DNA of 64,000 nucleotides from Tetrahymena elliotti 4EA (taxonomy: Eukaryota; Ciliophora; Oligohymenophorea; Hymenostomatida; Tetrahymenidae), in the NCBI GenBank assembly GCA_000231825.2, contig JH720310.1, forward strand, positions 743,583 to 807,582. The letters run 5' to 3'. This document shows, in pieces, positions 24,558 to 37,844 of the stretch. The translations under genes and the position numbers were made by a program. The notes below the pieces were generated by a model that saw only the letters and a list, made by a program, of their open reading frames with translations, had not been told where the DNA came from and made no database searches. The stretch's first letter is position 1. Each line of letters opens with the position of its first letter.

Positions 24558-27123
24558 TATTCGACTGAGGCAAATTGGTAATATGGATGTTATCATTGTT
24601 TTAGTTGATGGGTTGCTAAATGTACATGCAAAAGTGAGACATTTTGTAATAATTATGTTGTATTTATTTTTTGCTTGTTTGCTTGTTTCTTTATTTAGTA
24701 CTATAAATAATGTTAATTAATTAATTAATCAATGAATGAAGGAAGAATGAATTAATTGAAATCAGCTTTTTTATTGAAATATTATTTGATTATTTTGTTT
24801 TCTTAATTTAATTTATATTAATTATTACTTCGACCATAATTGCCTTTTATATGTCTAAGTTATCTCATTATTATTTCCAAGTCCCTTAAATAAATAAGTC
24901 CTCATCAAAAAAACAAACAAGCAAACAAAAATTAAAGAAATTAAGTTGAATCTTCATCAAAATTTGCATTCCTTTTTTAGTAGCAATCATCAATCCAAAA
25001 TAAATCTAACAAAGTAAGTCGTTTTCAAAGTGTTAATTTATTTTAAGCCGCACATCAACTTTGCTGACTAAAAATTAATAAAATTGTAGGTTTAATGAAT
25101 AAATTTTATCCAAGCCTACTTGAATTGATATCTAAATCTATGTAAACTAGTTAGATTTGATAAAATTACATTTAGAAGCTCAAAGTATTTGCTTTCAAAT
25201 TCAGTTAGATTTTCACTTGGCGTAATTTATCAAAAAAGCCTAATTTCTCTATTTAGGCTTTTAAATCTAATTTAATAAAGCAATTGCAGCATCGATCATT
25301 CTCACCAGTCCAATCAATCTCACCAGTCCAATCAATCTGGGAGATATGCTTTTATTTATTTATTTATTTTACCAGTATTAAATTAATTAGAGGGTGGGAT
25401 TATCCTTGGAAATAAAAGCCAATTCAAGCTAAATTGTAATAACTAACTATCATAAATAAAATAGAAACTTTATTAAGAATCAAACAAAAAAATAAATAAA
25501 TAACAATACCTGCTTTCTTTCTATTTTAATTAACCAGCGATTCTTATATTTCTGTTAGTTTTGTTAATTTGAACAAGCAAACAAACAAACAAACAAACAA
25601 ACATTCCTTTTTGTAAATATGTTTGTTAGTCAGTTTAGCTTCTACTGAATAAGAAAGTAATCTGCAATTAAATAAATTAAAGAAGAAAACTACCAACCAA
25701 TTTTATGAAAGCTTCAAGCTTTCTTTTTCAAAGAAGAAAATGCATTTCTTTCATTTTGAATTTGATATATAAAAATGGAGAAACTGGAAAAATCAAAAAA
25801 TATACACTGTTTATTCAGGTGTAAGAATGTAATCTTAATTATAATTATTTATTTCTTTGCTTTTGAATTGTGATTTAACGTAAAATAATAGTCTTACCAA
25901 TGAGTATCTTGATTATATTTATTAAATTAATTTATGTTGTTGCTGTTAAATTAAAATTCAAATGAAACAAAACTGTCTTTCAAAAATTAATCAAATATAT
26001 ACCTGAATTTCATTTTAATTTTTTTTTGCTGAATTCACCCATTTTTAATCCTAAATTTCTCTTTGCTGAATTCACCCATTTTTAATCCTAAATTTCTCAA
26101 GAGAATTATTTTATTTTTATGATAAAAAGACTTCATTATCAATCAAATCTTAACTTTTTTGTAGACATATCCCTATAGAAAAGAACAAATGAATAATAAT
26201 GAGGAAAAAGTAGATTCTATTATGATAAAAATTCTAAGTTAATTTAGATTAAAGCTGCTTACATTTGATTGCCAATATAAGAACATTTTAAGTTAGAAAC
26301 TTATGATTACTCATACAGTAGAATAGGTTAAAAATGAATCCATCTCAATTTTTTAGAAATAAAACATACTGAATAGTGTATTTTAGAAAGATATTTTATT
26401 ATAGAAAAGAATCAAAAATTAATAAAAAAGTGACGAAAAAATACAAATGATAAAAAAGTCTTTTGCATCAACACATTTCATGTTCTTAATGGATAAATCT
26501 CTCTTGTTTCAATTCATCATAAGTTTGAGTACATTTTAGGGAATAAATCTAATAAATGTTATTATTCAGTAAAGTAAGAAAAAAATGAATTTATTAGAAT
26601 TTAAATTGAAGTAAAACTCACTTCATATTAATAGTTTTTATGCATTTTAAGAAGATATTCTTATAGAAAAGAATCCAAAATTAAGAAAAAAGACACAAAA
26701 GATCAATTCCACACACATACTCAATTCTTATTTTTAATGAATTTTTCACCTATTCAAGTGCATTTTAGGTTAGAAATTTATTATTTATTATTATGCAAGT
26801 AAAGTAGGTAAAAAAATGAATTTATTCGAATGTGGTTGAATAAAACATGTAGGTAGTTAATTATTTATTTGTTATCTATTTTAAGAAGATATTTTCTTAT
26901 TGAAAAAAATCATAATTGACAAAACAATCCAAAAGATAAAGTCTTCTTTTGCACTAACGGATTTTGAGCTAAAAATAAATAAAACTTTCTAATTTTAATT
27001 AATTAATTATTTTTCATAAGGTAACAATTAAAATTAAGAATTGAATAATGTTAGTTGAGAGATGATTTTTAGAGTTACAAATAAATACATTTCTATAAAT
27101 AAATTAATTAATTAAATTCTAAT
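24558..27123. repeat. Long spacer with short perfect direct duplications and degenerate tandem units
   Basis: No gene seen in 2.5 kb. A perfect 18-bp tandem duplication (CTCACCAGTCCAATCAAT) lies at 25301-25336. A perfect 37-bp tandem duplication lies at 26025-26061 and 26062-26098, each beginning TTTGCTGAATTCACCC. Four diverged units of about 240 bp start near 26165, 26390, 26650 and 26880, marked by GATATTTTATTATAGAAAAGAATC-like sequence. (CAAA)n lies near 25572 and (TTTG)n near 24670. Confidence 0.6.
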
Positions 27124-30100
27124 TCAAAGTCTCTAAGATTTTCTTTATTAATTTGCCAGTTATTTTTAAATATCTTTATCTGAACCTACTTTTCTGTGAG
27201 AAGAACGAGATGGCATAACAGAAGGATCTTTAGCTGCATTTGATAAAAACTGGTCATGATTGTTAACTAAGTGAGATGTCATTTAAAATTCATGAAAGCA
27301 TTGATCAAGTCTTTCAACCTCACTATTCCTAGCACAGATCAAGTCTTATTTAATCTAAAAATAATTAAAAATATTAGAGTTAATTTACAAAAAATATTTC
27401 GACAGTTAAATAAAAATCAAAGTATCTAATAAAACAAAATAACAGTAATCAATTTTTATTTGCCAAAAGAATTTATTTAATTATTTTTACCTTCTCTAAC
27501 TGGTAGCGAATCTGCTTTTCTCTCTCTTCTTTTTCATGCAAATGAATAACCTACTCTCTTAATTGACTATTTTCTTGCTTCAAGCGGAGTATTTCCACCT
27601 CTGATTCTTTCTAAAGCTAAACATTGTTTTTTAAATCAGTTTACTGCTATCTATTTTTTTCAAATTTAAAGTTTGAGAATATGTATGAAATATCTTTATT
27701 TTAATCTGTCAATTAATCAATCAATTTAACCGGATATATTTGTTCTAAATCCAACCATTCTCAAAATTGTAAACCAAATTTCAAAAAAATGTTAAATTAA
27801 ATTAATTTCGACATGAGAATTGTAATAAACCATAAGCAAATCTAATTAACTAAACCACTAAATAAAATAACTAAATCAGTTCAAATATCTTTTATCAATC
27901 GATAAATTAAGCTTTTATTTGAAATTTTCATTTAAATTGTATTAAATAAACTAAGCAAAAAATTTTGTTTTAGTTTTTTATCAACATATATTTTATTTTA
28001 ATTTCTCAAATTATTTACTTATGAAATTGTTTAATTTGCTTATTGCTTTGTTGGTTTGTTTATTTGCTTGCTTCCCTGCTTTTTTTTTTGCTTATTGATT
28101 TGTTTGTTTGTTTGTTTGTTTGTTTGTCTGTCTGTCTGTTAATTCTTTTATTTGACTGTTTGCTTGTTTGTTAATTCACTTGTTCTTTTTTTGATTATTT
28201 TTTTTCATATTACTTTGACAATAGATGATTGGTATGTCGATTTGTTTAGAGATTGGTTTTATTGATTGATTGAATGATGTAATGTATTTTTTAAAATTAG
28301 AAACTTCTGTCAAAAGATGAGTAATTTATAAAAAAATATAGATAATTAACAATATGAATATTTACTTGATTGTGGTGGATTGTTCAATGATCTCTTTTTC
28401 AAGTTATTTAGATTATTCTTTTAAACGAGTATAAATTGAATCTAACTCACTGTTTCTTTCTTTTATAAGTTTAATTTCTTAGTCTAGCAATTTCTTTTAT
28501 TCTTTAGAAGATTTAATTTTCTTTTCCAAATCTTTCTTGCTCTTTTATAATTCCTCTATACTTCTCAGATACTCTTCTAATATATTTTAAATTAAAAATT
28601 AAGTAAAAATAAGTAAGTAAGTAAGTAAGGTATATTTTTCAATTCATTCAAAAATTAATCCTCTTACATATTATAATGACAATAATTCATTAATAAAAAA
28701 ATTAGCTAGATAAAAATATTGGTTTAAAAGATATTTTCCATGCATCTCTTTTTTATCAACAAAAGAATAGAGTTTATGGATTAATATTTGATTATGAATG
28801 CTGTTTTCATTAACAAACAAATAATAATTTTAAGATAAATTAAAATTTTATTTATGTTTTGAAAGTATTAATTTTATTATGAATTCCTTTCCTTCTACCA
28901 AATTTACTTTTTTTGAAAAATAAAAAGGAAATAAAAAGATGTATCTTCTATCCTTCCAAAAAAATTTGTAATTTTTAGTAATTTATTCAAGCTAATTAAT
29001 TTAAATCATCTCTGAAAATTATGAAAAAATTTTTTATAAATATCTTATCCTTTTTCATATTGAAATTAAAATACCATCTCATTTTATACATTTACTTTCT
29101 GATAGATATTCTAAACTTATTCATACGACGAATGTTATGAATAATAACTAATTTATTTGTTTTATTTTTTGTGTTATGCTGATATATCTAACTAATTCAT
29201 TCATTTATTTATTGATTTATTTTTCTTTGAAAATCATCAAAATCTAACAATTTAAATTCAATTCAAAGATAAACTAAAAAATCTATTTATTTATTTATTT
29301 ATTTTTATACAGTTTTTAAGGGATTAAATTCATAAATAATTATTGAGTGAATGAACAAAAAAAGAATAGTAATAATCTAAAAAAGATAATTTACTTTCTT
29401 TTTCTTTAAAGTCCTCAAGCTAAAAGGATTATTCTGATTGTTTATCATTTAACTATTTCATTTTAGAATCAATCTATTTTTTTTGCTCTACTTGCTAGTT
29501 CTTAAGCTCAGCAATTATTTTCTCATTTTTGAAATTCTTTAAAAAAATAAAATATATTAATAATTAAATAACTTAACAAATCTTTCTCTCTATTTTCTAT
29601 TTGTGAGAGTAAAAGATTATCAATTCTAAAACATAAAAATAAATTTTTCGAAGTTAAAGATTAACATTGGGAAAAATAAATGTAATTTTCTAAGCAAAAG
29701 ATAGTTTCTTTTTTTTGAATCATTTATAATTTGAGATAGTTATTTTTTGAATAGAATTATTCAATTTATTTATTTAATTATTTTATTTATTGATTGAAGA
29801 ATATAATTAGATTTGGTTTGATTATTTTTAGATATATTGGATACTAATTGAAAATAATTACTTATTCTTATTCTTTAGTGATTTCTTGCACTAGCTCTTG
29901 ATTGTGTTTTTTAAGTTCTATCAAAGATTTCGATAACTCATCGTAATTTTGAGATCTAGTTTTTGTCAGTTCTGAATCTACTTTGCTTATTTCAATTTCT
30001 TATTGCAATCTTTCATTTTCAAGCTTTAAACTTTTAATCTATTCATTGTATGTATACTCTTTTTCTTGCATGACAAGCTTAAATTTTCTGACTGTTTCTT

Positions 30101-31040
30101 CCATTTCTGATTGCATAGACTTTGTTTGTTTGTTTATATTTAAATAAATATAAACACAATTGAAATTTGAAAAAAGGTATTCGTTATTAAATAAATAAAT
30201 AAACAAAGAGTTAGAATAGCAATTAATAAATTAAATAAAAATATATTTGAAAGTAAGTAAGTAAGCAGTACCTAAATTAACTAATTTTCATCTTTTAAAT
30301 CCTATATATATTTCTCTTTGTGCTAGAACTATCTTTATAGTTTTTCATTTTCCTCTCTTAATTTACACATTTCCTAGTTATCCCTTTAGTTAATATCTTC
30401 AAGTCTATTGATAATCTATTACATACTGTCAAATTGCATTTTTAATGTATCAGAATCTTATAATATTTCTATTAATTTTTTGAATGTTTGTTTGTTAATC
30501 AACAAATAATAGTCATAAATTCAATGCTTTTATTTACCTTTCAAATAAATAATTTCTTCCTAATACTGCAATATAACTTTATCTTTTTTGCTAAATTCGC
30601 TTCGAAGATACTCCATCTAATTATATTCATTTTGTTTGAATTTTGGATTCATATTTTGAATAGCATTTAGCATTTATAATGAAATGATTCATCAGAATTT
30701 TTATAAACAAATTTTACTTTTTCTCTTTATTCTCTGAGCTTATTTAAGTAGAATTCTTCCATTTAAATCTAAGTAAGTTCATTTTTAATTGCAAAATCAT
30801 TTTGATCTTTTATAATTGATAATGTTTTTATTAATTGCAAACTGAAATTAATATTTTAGTACCTACGCTTCCATAAATATTTTTAATTTGATCTGTGTAA
30901 CTTTAGTTTGAAATTTATGAATTCTTTAAATTTGGTGTCTGGTAGCTGAGCCTGCTTGAACCCAACTTATTATACTCATTCTATCTTTAAGCACTTTTTT
31001 CGTTAAATAACTAATCGTAGTTGCTGCTATTAAGATTCAT
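27124..31040 (-). CDS. Multi-exon coiled-coil protein, function unknown
   Basis: ATG at 31040 (MNLNSSNYDQLFNEKSAQRQ), TGA at 27126-27124. About eight or nine exons are separated by introns, several containing long AT and TTTG tracts. Coding blocks by eye: 31040-30864; 30770-30720 (MEEFYLNKLREQREK); about 30615-30545 (MEYLRSEFSKKDKVILQY); about 30475-30270 (coiled coil); about 30120-29875 (MQSEMEETVRKFKLVMQEKE and onward); about 29545-29400; about 28590-28370; about 27650-27490 (SEVEILRLKQENSQLREQ); and 27350-27124. Nearly every block has Leu/Ile/Val heptad spacing with E, K and Q, typical of an extended coiled coil. The C-terminus is polar (DPSVMPSRSSHRKVGSD). It is probably cytoskeletal or basal-body related, but only by analogy. 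Confidence 0.75.
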
Positions 31041-32697
31041 TTCCTTATATGATTGCTTGTATAAATAATAAAATAAAGAATTGTGTTTTATTTATTACTG
31101 AATAATTTATTTGATTAAGTTGAAAAGATCCCCTTTTACAAACAAAAAGTTATTACAAATTCAGTATTTCTTGAGTTTTTATATTCATAATAATTAAAAA
31201 TTTAAATCTTTCACTATTGTCAGAATATGATCCAAGATTATTTAGAATAACTCAAATCTCTTTCTTCATATATTTCATATATGGAATAGAAATTCTAGAG
31301 AAAGAAAGCTTTTACTTTGTTTATTTTGGATACGTTTTTAAGTTTATTTTAATTCTAATAAGCTTATCTTTACCATTAATCGCCATTATTCATATATTTA
31401 ATGGTTTTTATACTTTTTTTAATTGGTAAAATTAATATTCAATCGAAAATTTATTTGAAATCATGAATATTATTTATAATTGAAAGCAATCAATTGACAC
31501 AAAACTTATTTTAAGAGCGACAGCAATTTAAATTTTTTATACAAAAAAAAGATACAAAGCAAATTTAAATTGATAAAATTCTTAAAAAAGAAAAAAAGAA
31601 ACCTTCTTAAAACAATAGTAAAATATTAAGATGTAAATACTTTAAATTTAATAAAGAATTTATTTACATTCTTTTTTATTTTTTAAATTTTATAAGGAAT
31701 ATGAAAAGAAAAGAGACAAATTTATTGATAATTCTTTGAATCAAAAATGAATAAAAAACAGCTGATTATCAAAAAAAAAAACTAAAAAAATTTTAAGATT
31801 AAAAATAAAATATTATTCAAAAATTGATGCATGCATGTTAGCCAATGAATAATTAAAGTGAAATCTAATAATCTTTGTTGTTTGTGAAATTTTCTCTTTC
31901 CTCCACCAAAGAAATATTAATTTCAAAAATTGTATTGAAGTAAAATAAAAAAATGACATCCAAAAAATAAATAAATAAATAGATAAATTGAGTTTTAATA
32001 TTGTTGCTGTTATTGTATGTAAATTTAATAATATATTTTTATTTTTAATTATGAATAAATGCTTTATTTAAAGATATTTTCAAAAATTTTGCTTACTTTA
32101 CAATGATGATAATGATAGTTATAAATTGAGGGTTGAATGAAATTTTTAATCCTTCAAACACCAAACAAAGATATGTTAATTGCAAAAATTATATTGAGTT
32201 AAAATAAAAAAATGCCAGCCAATAAATAAAGTGATTTTTAATAATAATTGTTGTTGTTGTTGTATGTAAATTTAATATAATATTTATATATAGATATGAA
32301 TAAATACTTTATTCAAAGATATTTATCAATAAAGATTTACTTAATATAGTAATATGATGATAATAATTATAAATTTGTTATTGATTGATGATTTCTTTTA
32401 AATTTACATCAAGAGGCGGGGGTGGTTTTTGAATAAAAACACATGAAAATTATATTTATTTATGTGCAAATTGAATGAAATTTCATTGGAATAATTGATA
32501 AAAGGGACTTTAGTTAAGATAATCATAGACAAAACTTTATTTATAGTACAAAATATTATTTAAAATCGTTTGTAATAAACAAACAAGCAAGCAAGAAAGA
32601 AAGACAACAAACAACAAAAAGACAAATTAAAATTTAAGTTAGCAAATAAGCTGAATAAAAACTCTATTACAAACAAATAAATTAACTTAATTAATAT
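31041..32697. repeat. Spacer with two diverged copies of a ~260-bp unit
   Basis: Units at about 31860-32090 and about 32115-32345 share TTGTATGTAAATTTAAT, AATAAATGC/AATAAATAC, AAGATATTT and a TTGTTGTTG-type tract. A TTG-started open frame at 31217-31488 (+) encodes a hydrophobic peptide but lacks an ATG, so it is not called. Divergent promoters of the coiled-coil gene (-) and the gene at 32698 (+) must lie here. Confidence 0.5.
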
Positions 32698-34296
32698 ATG
32701 TCTGCTTTGACTTCAGCTAAAAAAGATTAGGGTGTAAAGGACATTGTTAAGTTTAAGTTCAAAGAGCCCAAATTGAGAGAAACAACTTTGGATAAATCAG
32801 TTAGATGCATGACATTAGGTATCAAAAAGCAAAACCTGATTAAGGAGTTTCTCATAGATGAAATTCAGTCAATCGATTTGTGTGTTGACAGGATTTATGA
32901 AATCAAAAGATAACTCAAGATAGAGAGATAAGATTTTTTTAGAAGACCATTAACCCAGGCAAGAATCAAAGAAAAAAGAAAGAATGATGAGCATTACGAT
33001 GATTTTATTAATGACTATGAAGAATAGGAAAGTAAATTGAAAGATTACGAGCTCGTTTACTACAATATAAAGAGCTAGAACAATAAGGCTACTACTTATG
33101 CTACAATTACAGCTTCAACAGATGCAAATCCTGTTTCTGTGGCCACTTCTTCTAAGATTTTGGGTATTGACAAAGAAAAAACAGTCGCAGAGAAGAAAAA
33201 GGAGAAAAAAAACTTATAAATGTTTGGCAAACTTATTTAAAAAGATCCTGTTTTCAGAATGTACAAAACAAAGATGGCAGATGATGGCATGTTTGTAGAT
33301 GAAGAAATTGAAGCACCTTCTTTTAAGTATAAGTATTTGACTAAAGATTAGCTTTTACAATAAAAAATAGACAATCTTCCCAAGAAGCATAATATCCCTG
33401 AGAAGTATTGCAGATGTTGTAATCAATTAGTCAGGAGACATTACTGTCCTCATGACTACTGTGAAAAGCCCTGCATAAGATAGGAAAAAGAAAAGCGCTT
33501 AAGATAGCAATATTTAGATAAGAATGGTGGAGTCAGAAAATAGAAAAAACCTTTATATAGACCAAGTATTTTGGCAAATGATATTTCTCAAGCTAAATCT
33601 GCTTTAGATTAAACAATGACAATAGAATAATAATAGGAAGCAGAAAGAATTAAGTAAATGAAAATTCAAGCTCACTTGTAACAATAAAAAGAGCATGAGT
33701 TAAAAATACAGTAATACAAGCTTTAGCATGCAGAGCAATTGTAACCTAAGAAAAAAGGAAGAAAACCAAAAGTCAAAGTCCCTGATGCAACTTAAAATAA
33801 CAACAGCACTAATTAGGGAACAAGCTAAATAAGCAATACATATTAACAAGGAAACGCTTCTGCAAATAATAGTGTTATGAAAGGAGAATATGACTCTATT
33901 TCTAAAGGAGATATGTCGATTGAATATGGAGATAACAACAGGTATTCAAATAATATAAATAATAACTCAATGATCATGGACATAGAAAAGCCAAACCATA
34001 AAGATATCCATTTAGATTCCTATACTAACAGAAAGGGATCTTTTAATATCCCATCAGCAGGAAATAATCCATATGATAATAAAGATAGAATAGATCTTAG
34101 TGATTTCAATCACAAAAATGACTCCTACCACGATGAATAATAAATTTTATAACAACTTGTTGCCCAAGAAAACGTTAACCTCCTTGGCAGTAAAATTATT
34201 TATAGAAATGAAGATTCCTCCTATGAATCCAGTAGTAGTGGAATCTCATCAGGTTCATCTGATGATGAAGATAAAATTAAAATTGATGATGATTGA
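32698..34296 (+). CDS. Basic low-complexity protein with Cys/His cluster and AT-hook-like motif, function unknown
   Basis: Intronless, 532 residues, ATG at 32698 (MSALTSAKKDQGVKDIVKF), TGA at 34294-34296. The N-terminal third is charged and lysine-rich (KEKRKNDEHYDDFINDYEEQ). A cluster near residues 237-260 reads YCRCCNQLVRRHYCPHDYCE then KPC, with seven cysteines and two histidines that could bind zinc. A Gln/Lys-rich helix follows, then KKKGRKPKVKVP (about residues 355-366), which resembles an AT-hook. The rest is Asn/Ser-rich and the end is an acidic serine tract (SSSSGISSGSSDDEDKIKID). This composition suggests a nuclear or chromatin protein; that is inference. I do not recognise the family. 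Confidence 0.8.
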
Positions 34297-35206
34297 TTTG
34301 ATTATTCATAGTTTTAAATAGCATTTATCAATCTTGTTTTATTGATAGCAAACTAACTAACTAACTAACTATAATAGCGATTCAGTCACCACAAACCAAA
34401 CTCATTTTTAAATATTTATTAGTAAAAATCCAAACAAAAAACAAAGCAAATGAATAAATAATTAATCAAAGAAGTTCTATGTTTTTAAGAGGAATGTTAT
34501 TACTTTTTTCAAAGTAATTTAATTAAAATGATTTATTTTACATTGTTTAGCAGTTGATTTTTTTATTTTGATTGAGTTAAATTATTTCATTGATTTATTT
34601 ATCATTTTTTATTAAAATTTTATCAAAAAAACAAAGAAAATTTTTTAAAAAAAGAATTTGGTTTTTTTTATTCACTCACTCACTTCCTATTTAATTTATT
34701 AAAGAGAATAATTTTAGTTTATTTTTTTACTTTTAAATTTTAACAATTAAATTTTTACTATTGATAAAAATTGTTTCTTTTAGAATATATGACATAACAA
34801 ACAACCCAAAGATTCATTCAAAGCGTGTCATGATTTAGTCCATTCAGATTAAGCAAAAAACAAGCAACAACAAACAAGTGTAAAAGAAGAAACAAATACA
34901 TACAATAATTTATCTAAAAAAACCCTTACTAAATCCATTTTAAATTGTTAATTTAAAAATATCTCAATTACTTCGATTTAATGATGCATTTTGGAATGAA
35001 TTAATAAATAAAGAGTTAAATTTATGAGCTATTTACTGACTGGCTGGCTGGATAGTTTATTTAGGATTACTAGATATTTGTTTATTAATTTTTATTTGTT
35101 GTTTTAAGATTTAAATCACATTTTTATCTATTTGAATTCTATATTATACATACATTTCTTTTGTATTTCAGAATTAAGTTATATGATCTTAATTTAAAAG
35201 CTATTT
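34297..35206. other. Intergenic spacer
   Basis: Convergent 3' ends of the genes on both sides. Contains CTAACTAACTAACTAACTA near 34352 and CACTCACTCACTT near 34675. No gene or RNA seen. Confidence 0.5.
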
Positions 35207-36013
35207 TCAGAAATAAACGTAAGGGCCTTAGTAAGTTTCTCTAAATTTTTATTATTACTCTTCTCCTATTTGATTTGACTCTAGCCACAATGTGATTTCT
35301 TTCAAATTATTTAGATATTGGAAGCTATCTAATAAATTTTAGGCACCAGAATTTCCTATTTTGTTGTCACGAAGGTCTAGTTCTAAATGATTTAGTTAAG
35401 TTTAGTGGTCAAAAATTTTAGATATGTGCTAAACTCCTAGATCTTCAATATTATTATAGCCAAGATACAAATCTAGGTGATGCAATTAATTTTGTTATTG
35501 AAACACATTCTCTAAATGCTAAGCACCAACAGCGCCGATATTGTCTTTAACAAGGGATAAGCAAAGTTTGGTTAGTTTTGGCAGCTATTTTAAGCCATTC
35601 GAAATTTTTTCAGCACAACTTGCATTAATGTTCTAATTTTTGGTTAATTTTAATCTAAGATCAGATAGGAGAGGTAATCTTTTTAATCCTTAGAATAGCT
35701 CTTCAACACCTTATTCATCATATTTATTAGAGTCAAGGGATAGGTGGAAATATTGTAATTAAGGTACATATTATAAATTCCTTCCTAAATCTATGAGTGA
35801 GTTATTTGTAATGTAGTAACTATCATGAAGTTCTAAATGAATTTCTTTAACCTAAGATAGCTAAGACAAGGTTTAGGCTATCTCCTTAATATTATGGTCT
35901 TGCATACTTTTGTTGTTTAACAAAAATGATACCCTAGATATTTTCTTCACTTAACTAGCATCTTGAATTATTTTTTAGAGATTTCCTAATACCTCTATTA
36001 CTACTGTTTCATT
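35207..36013 (-). CDS. Small ribonuclease-inhibitor-type leucine-rich repeat protein
   Basis: Single exon, 268 residues, ATG at 36013 (MKQQLIEVLGNLQKIIQD), TGA at 35209-35207. Five to six LRR units of about 28-30 residues are visible, for example LHHLDLYLGYNNIEDLGVQH and LNHLELDLRDNKIGNSGAQN, ending in LKEITLWLESNQIGEEQQ. The pattern LxLxLxxNxIxxxG followed by a helix is the RI-like LRR class. Repeats here are well diverged, unlike the near-identical units of the 10.7-13.9 kb gene. No membrane segment or other domain. Likely a protein-binding scaffold; partner unknown. A start at 36026 is out of frame with the LRRs, so the downstream ATG was chosen. Confidence 0.82.
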
Positions 36014-37844
36014 TGGAAATTCCATGTTTTTTTTTCTAAAAAATTAATTTTTAATTGAAAATCTACAGAATTGTTTATGTTTATTTATCTTTAAGTTATT
36101 ATTATTTTTTAAGTTGCTCAAATAATTTAAATCAGTGAATATTATTTAATAACATATATTTTACTTTCTTTCATTTATTTTCAATTTTGCTTTTAACCCC
36201 AAAATGATTACTGACTATTTACATATTGATTTTATTACTTTTTTTAATTTTGTTTAAAAAAATGTAGCTTGGGCTCAACAAATCAAAATTAAATTCAACG
36301 ATAAATAAAGAAAATAATTAAAAAGAATTCTCTGCGATTCAATATTTCATTTTCAACTTAGAAACAAGATAAATTCATTCATCGACATATTATTAATTTA
36401 CTTATTGGTGGATGTGTTTTTAGTTTTTTCAATTTTTATTCAAAAACAAAATTATTCTTTGAGTTTCGAATACAAGAAGTCACTAAATAAGTCAGTCACT
36501 ATTGAATAAGAAAAATAATTTTAAGTAGTTAAACATATCATTTTTCAACCTCAAACTCAGAAATAAGATATAATTTGCCTTGTTGTTTATTTACATATTA
36601 CTTGGTGTATGTCTTTCTCATTTTTATTTAAAAAAAATAATACTTTGTACTTAAAATTTAACAAGTAATTCTCTAATAAATAATTTGATAAGAAAATAAT
36701 GAAAAATAATTTTAAGTGATTACATATTTCATTTTTAAACTGAAAAACAGATAGATTTATCTTAAAATCAGTTAATTACTTTCATTTTGAATGATTATTT
36801 AAAGATTTTTTTTATTTTAATTAAAAAACAAAATAATTTGATAAATAAGAAAATAATAAAAAATAATTCTATGTGATTAATTATTTCATTTTCTGCTTAG
36901 AAATAGGTATATTTAACATACATAGATATATACTTTTATGAATAATATCTTTTTAAAAATTAAATTTAATATAGGGCTCTCTATATTCTATTGATAAAAT
37001 AACAATAAGATAAAAGATCTTATTGATTAGAAACAATTGATTTATTAAGTTGATAAAAACATCTAGAAAGAATTAGAAATATCAAATAAATTTGAGCTCT
37101 TCCTATGTTTGTTTGTTTACTTATTTATTTGTTTGCTTGAGGGAGAGATAATAATTAATATTTATAGAGGTCGCTTGATAAAGAAAATTAATTAGCTATA
37201 TTGAAATTGCAAACAAAACTTTAAAAAATACAAAGAATTTAAGTAAACAAATAAGCAAACAAATATATAGAAATGTTCATCATTCAAAACAAGCAAGAAT
37301 AATAAAAGAAGTCTCAAAAAAATAACTAAAAATATGTTAATGCCCTCATTAAAGCAGCTGTCCTTTATGGATCTTTGAAGGTTTTGGCTAAGTACTTCAC
37401 TCCTACCACTGCTTCCGCTTGAGTTGAGCTGATTCAATGATAAATTATATAAAAAGACAATAATAAATAAATACAAGCAAATGTTTAAGAGCAAATAAGC
37501 TAGCGATAGATTAAAATGATAGATGGAATAATTTATCGTTAGGTGAACGAATCTTTAGATTGATAGAAATAATGAGCAAGTTTCTTCTTAGTCTCAAAAT
37601 AAAAAAATTAAATATTTTTAATTTGCACATTATATATAAATTATATACTTTATTTTGTTAATATTTCTTTTAATCTTATTACTAAAATTACTCTTGGCTA
37701 CAAAAATGTCCTTCGACTTTGCTTTTAGTTTATTCCCTCACTCATTTTTGTTTTTTGCATGCAAGTTTGAAGAAGATGATATTTTAGAATATATTTTATG
37801 TGAAATAATTAATATAAATTTAAATAAATAAATTTGTTCAATAA
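36014..37844. repeat. Spacer with about four diverged ~180-bp units
   Basis: Units start near 36300, 36485, 36680 and 36835. Each has AATAAATAAGAAAATAATxAAAAATAATT-like sequence, a TGCGATTxAATATTTCATTTT-like box and AxCTTAGAAAxAxGATA. A hydrophobic open frame on the minus strand (about 37610-37030) lacks an ATG and is not called. A mixed TTTG/TTTA tract lies near 37107-37137. Confidence 0.55.

Noticed and set aside
31217..31488. Hydrophobic plus-strand frame (SEYDPRLFRITQISFF...)
   Set aside because: No ATG in frame and no clear upstream exon; could be a fragment of a membrane protein gene, but support is too weak to annotate.
37030..37610. Minus-strand open frame with two hydrophobic stretches
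   Set aside because: About 180 codons are open and look partly protein-like, but there is no in-frame ATG and TTTG/TTTA simple repeats lie inside; left uncalled.
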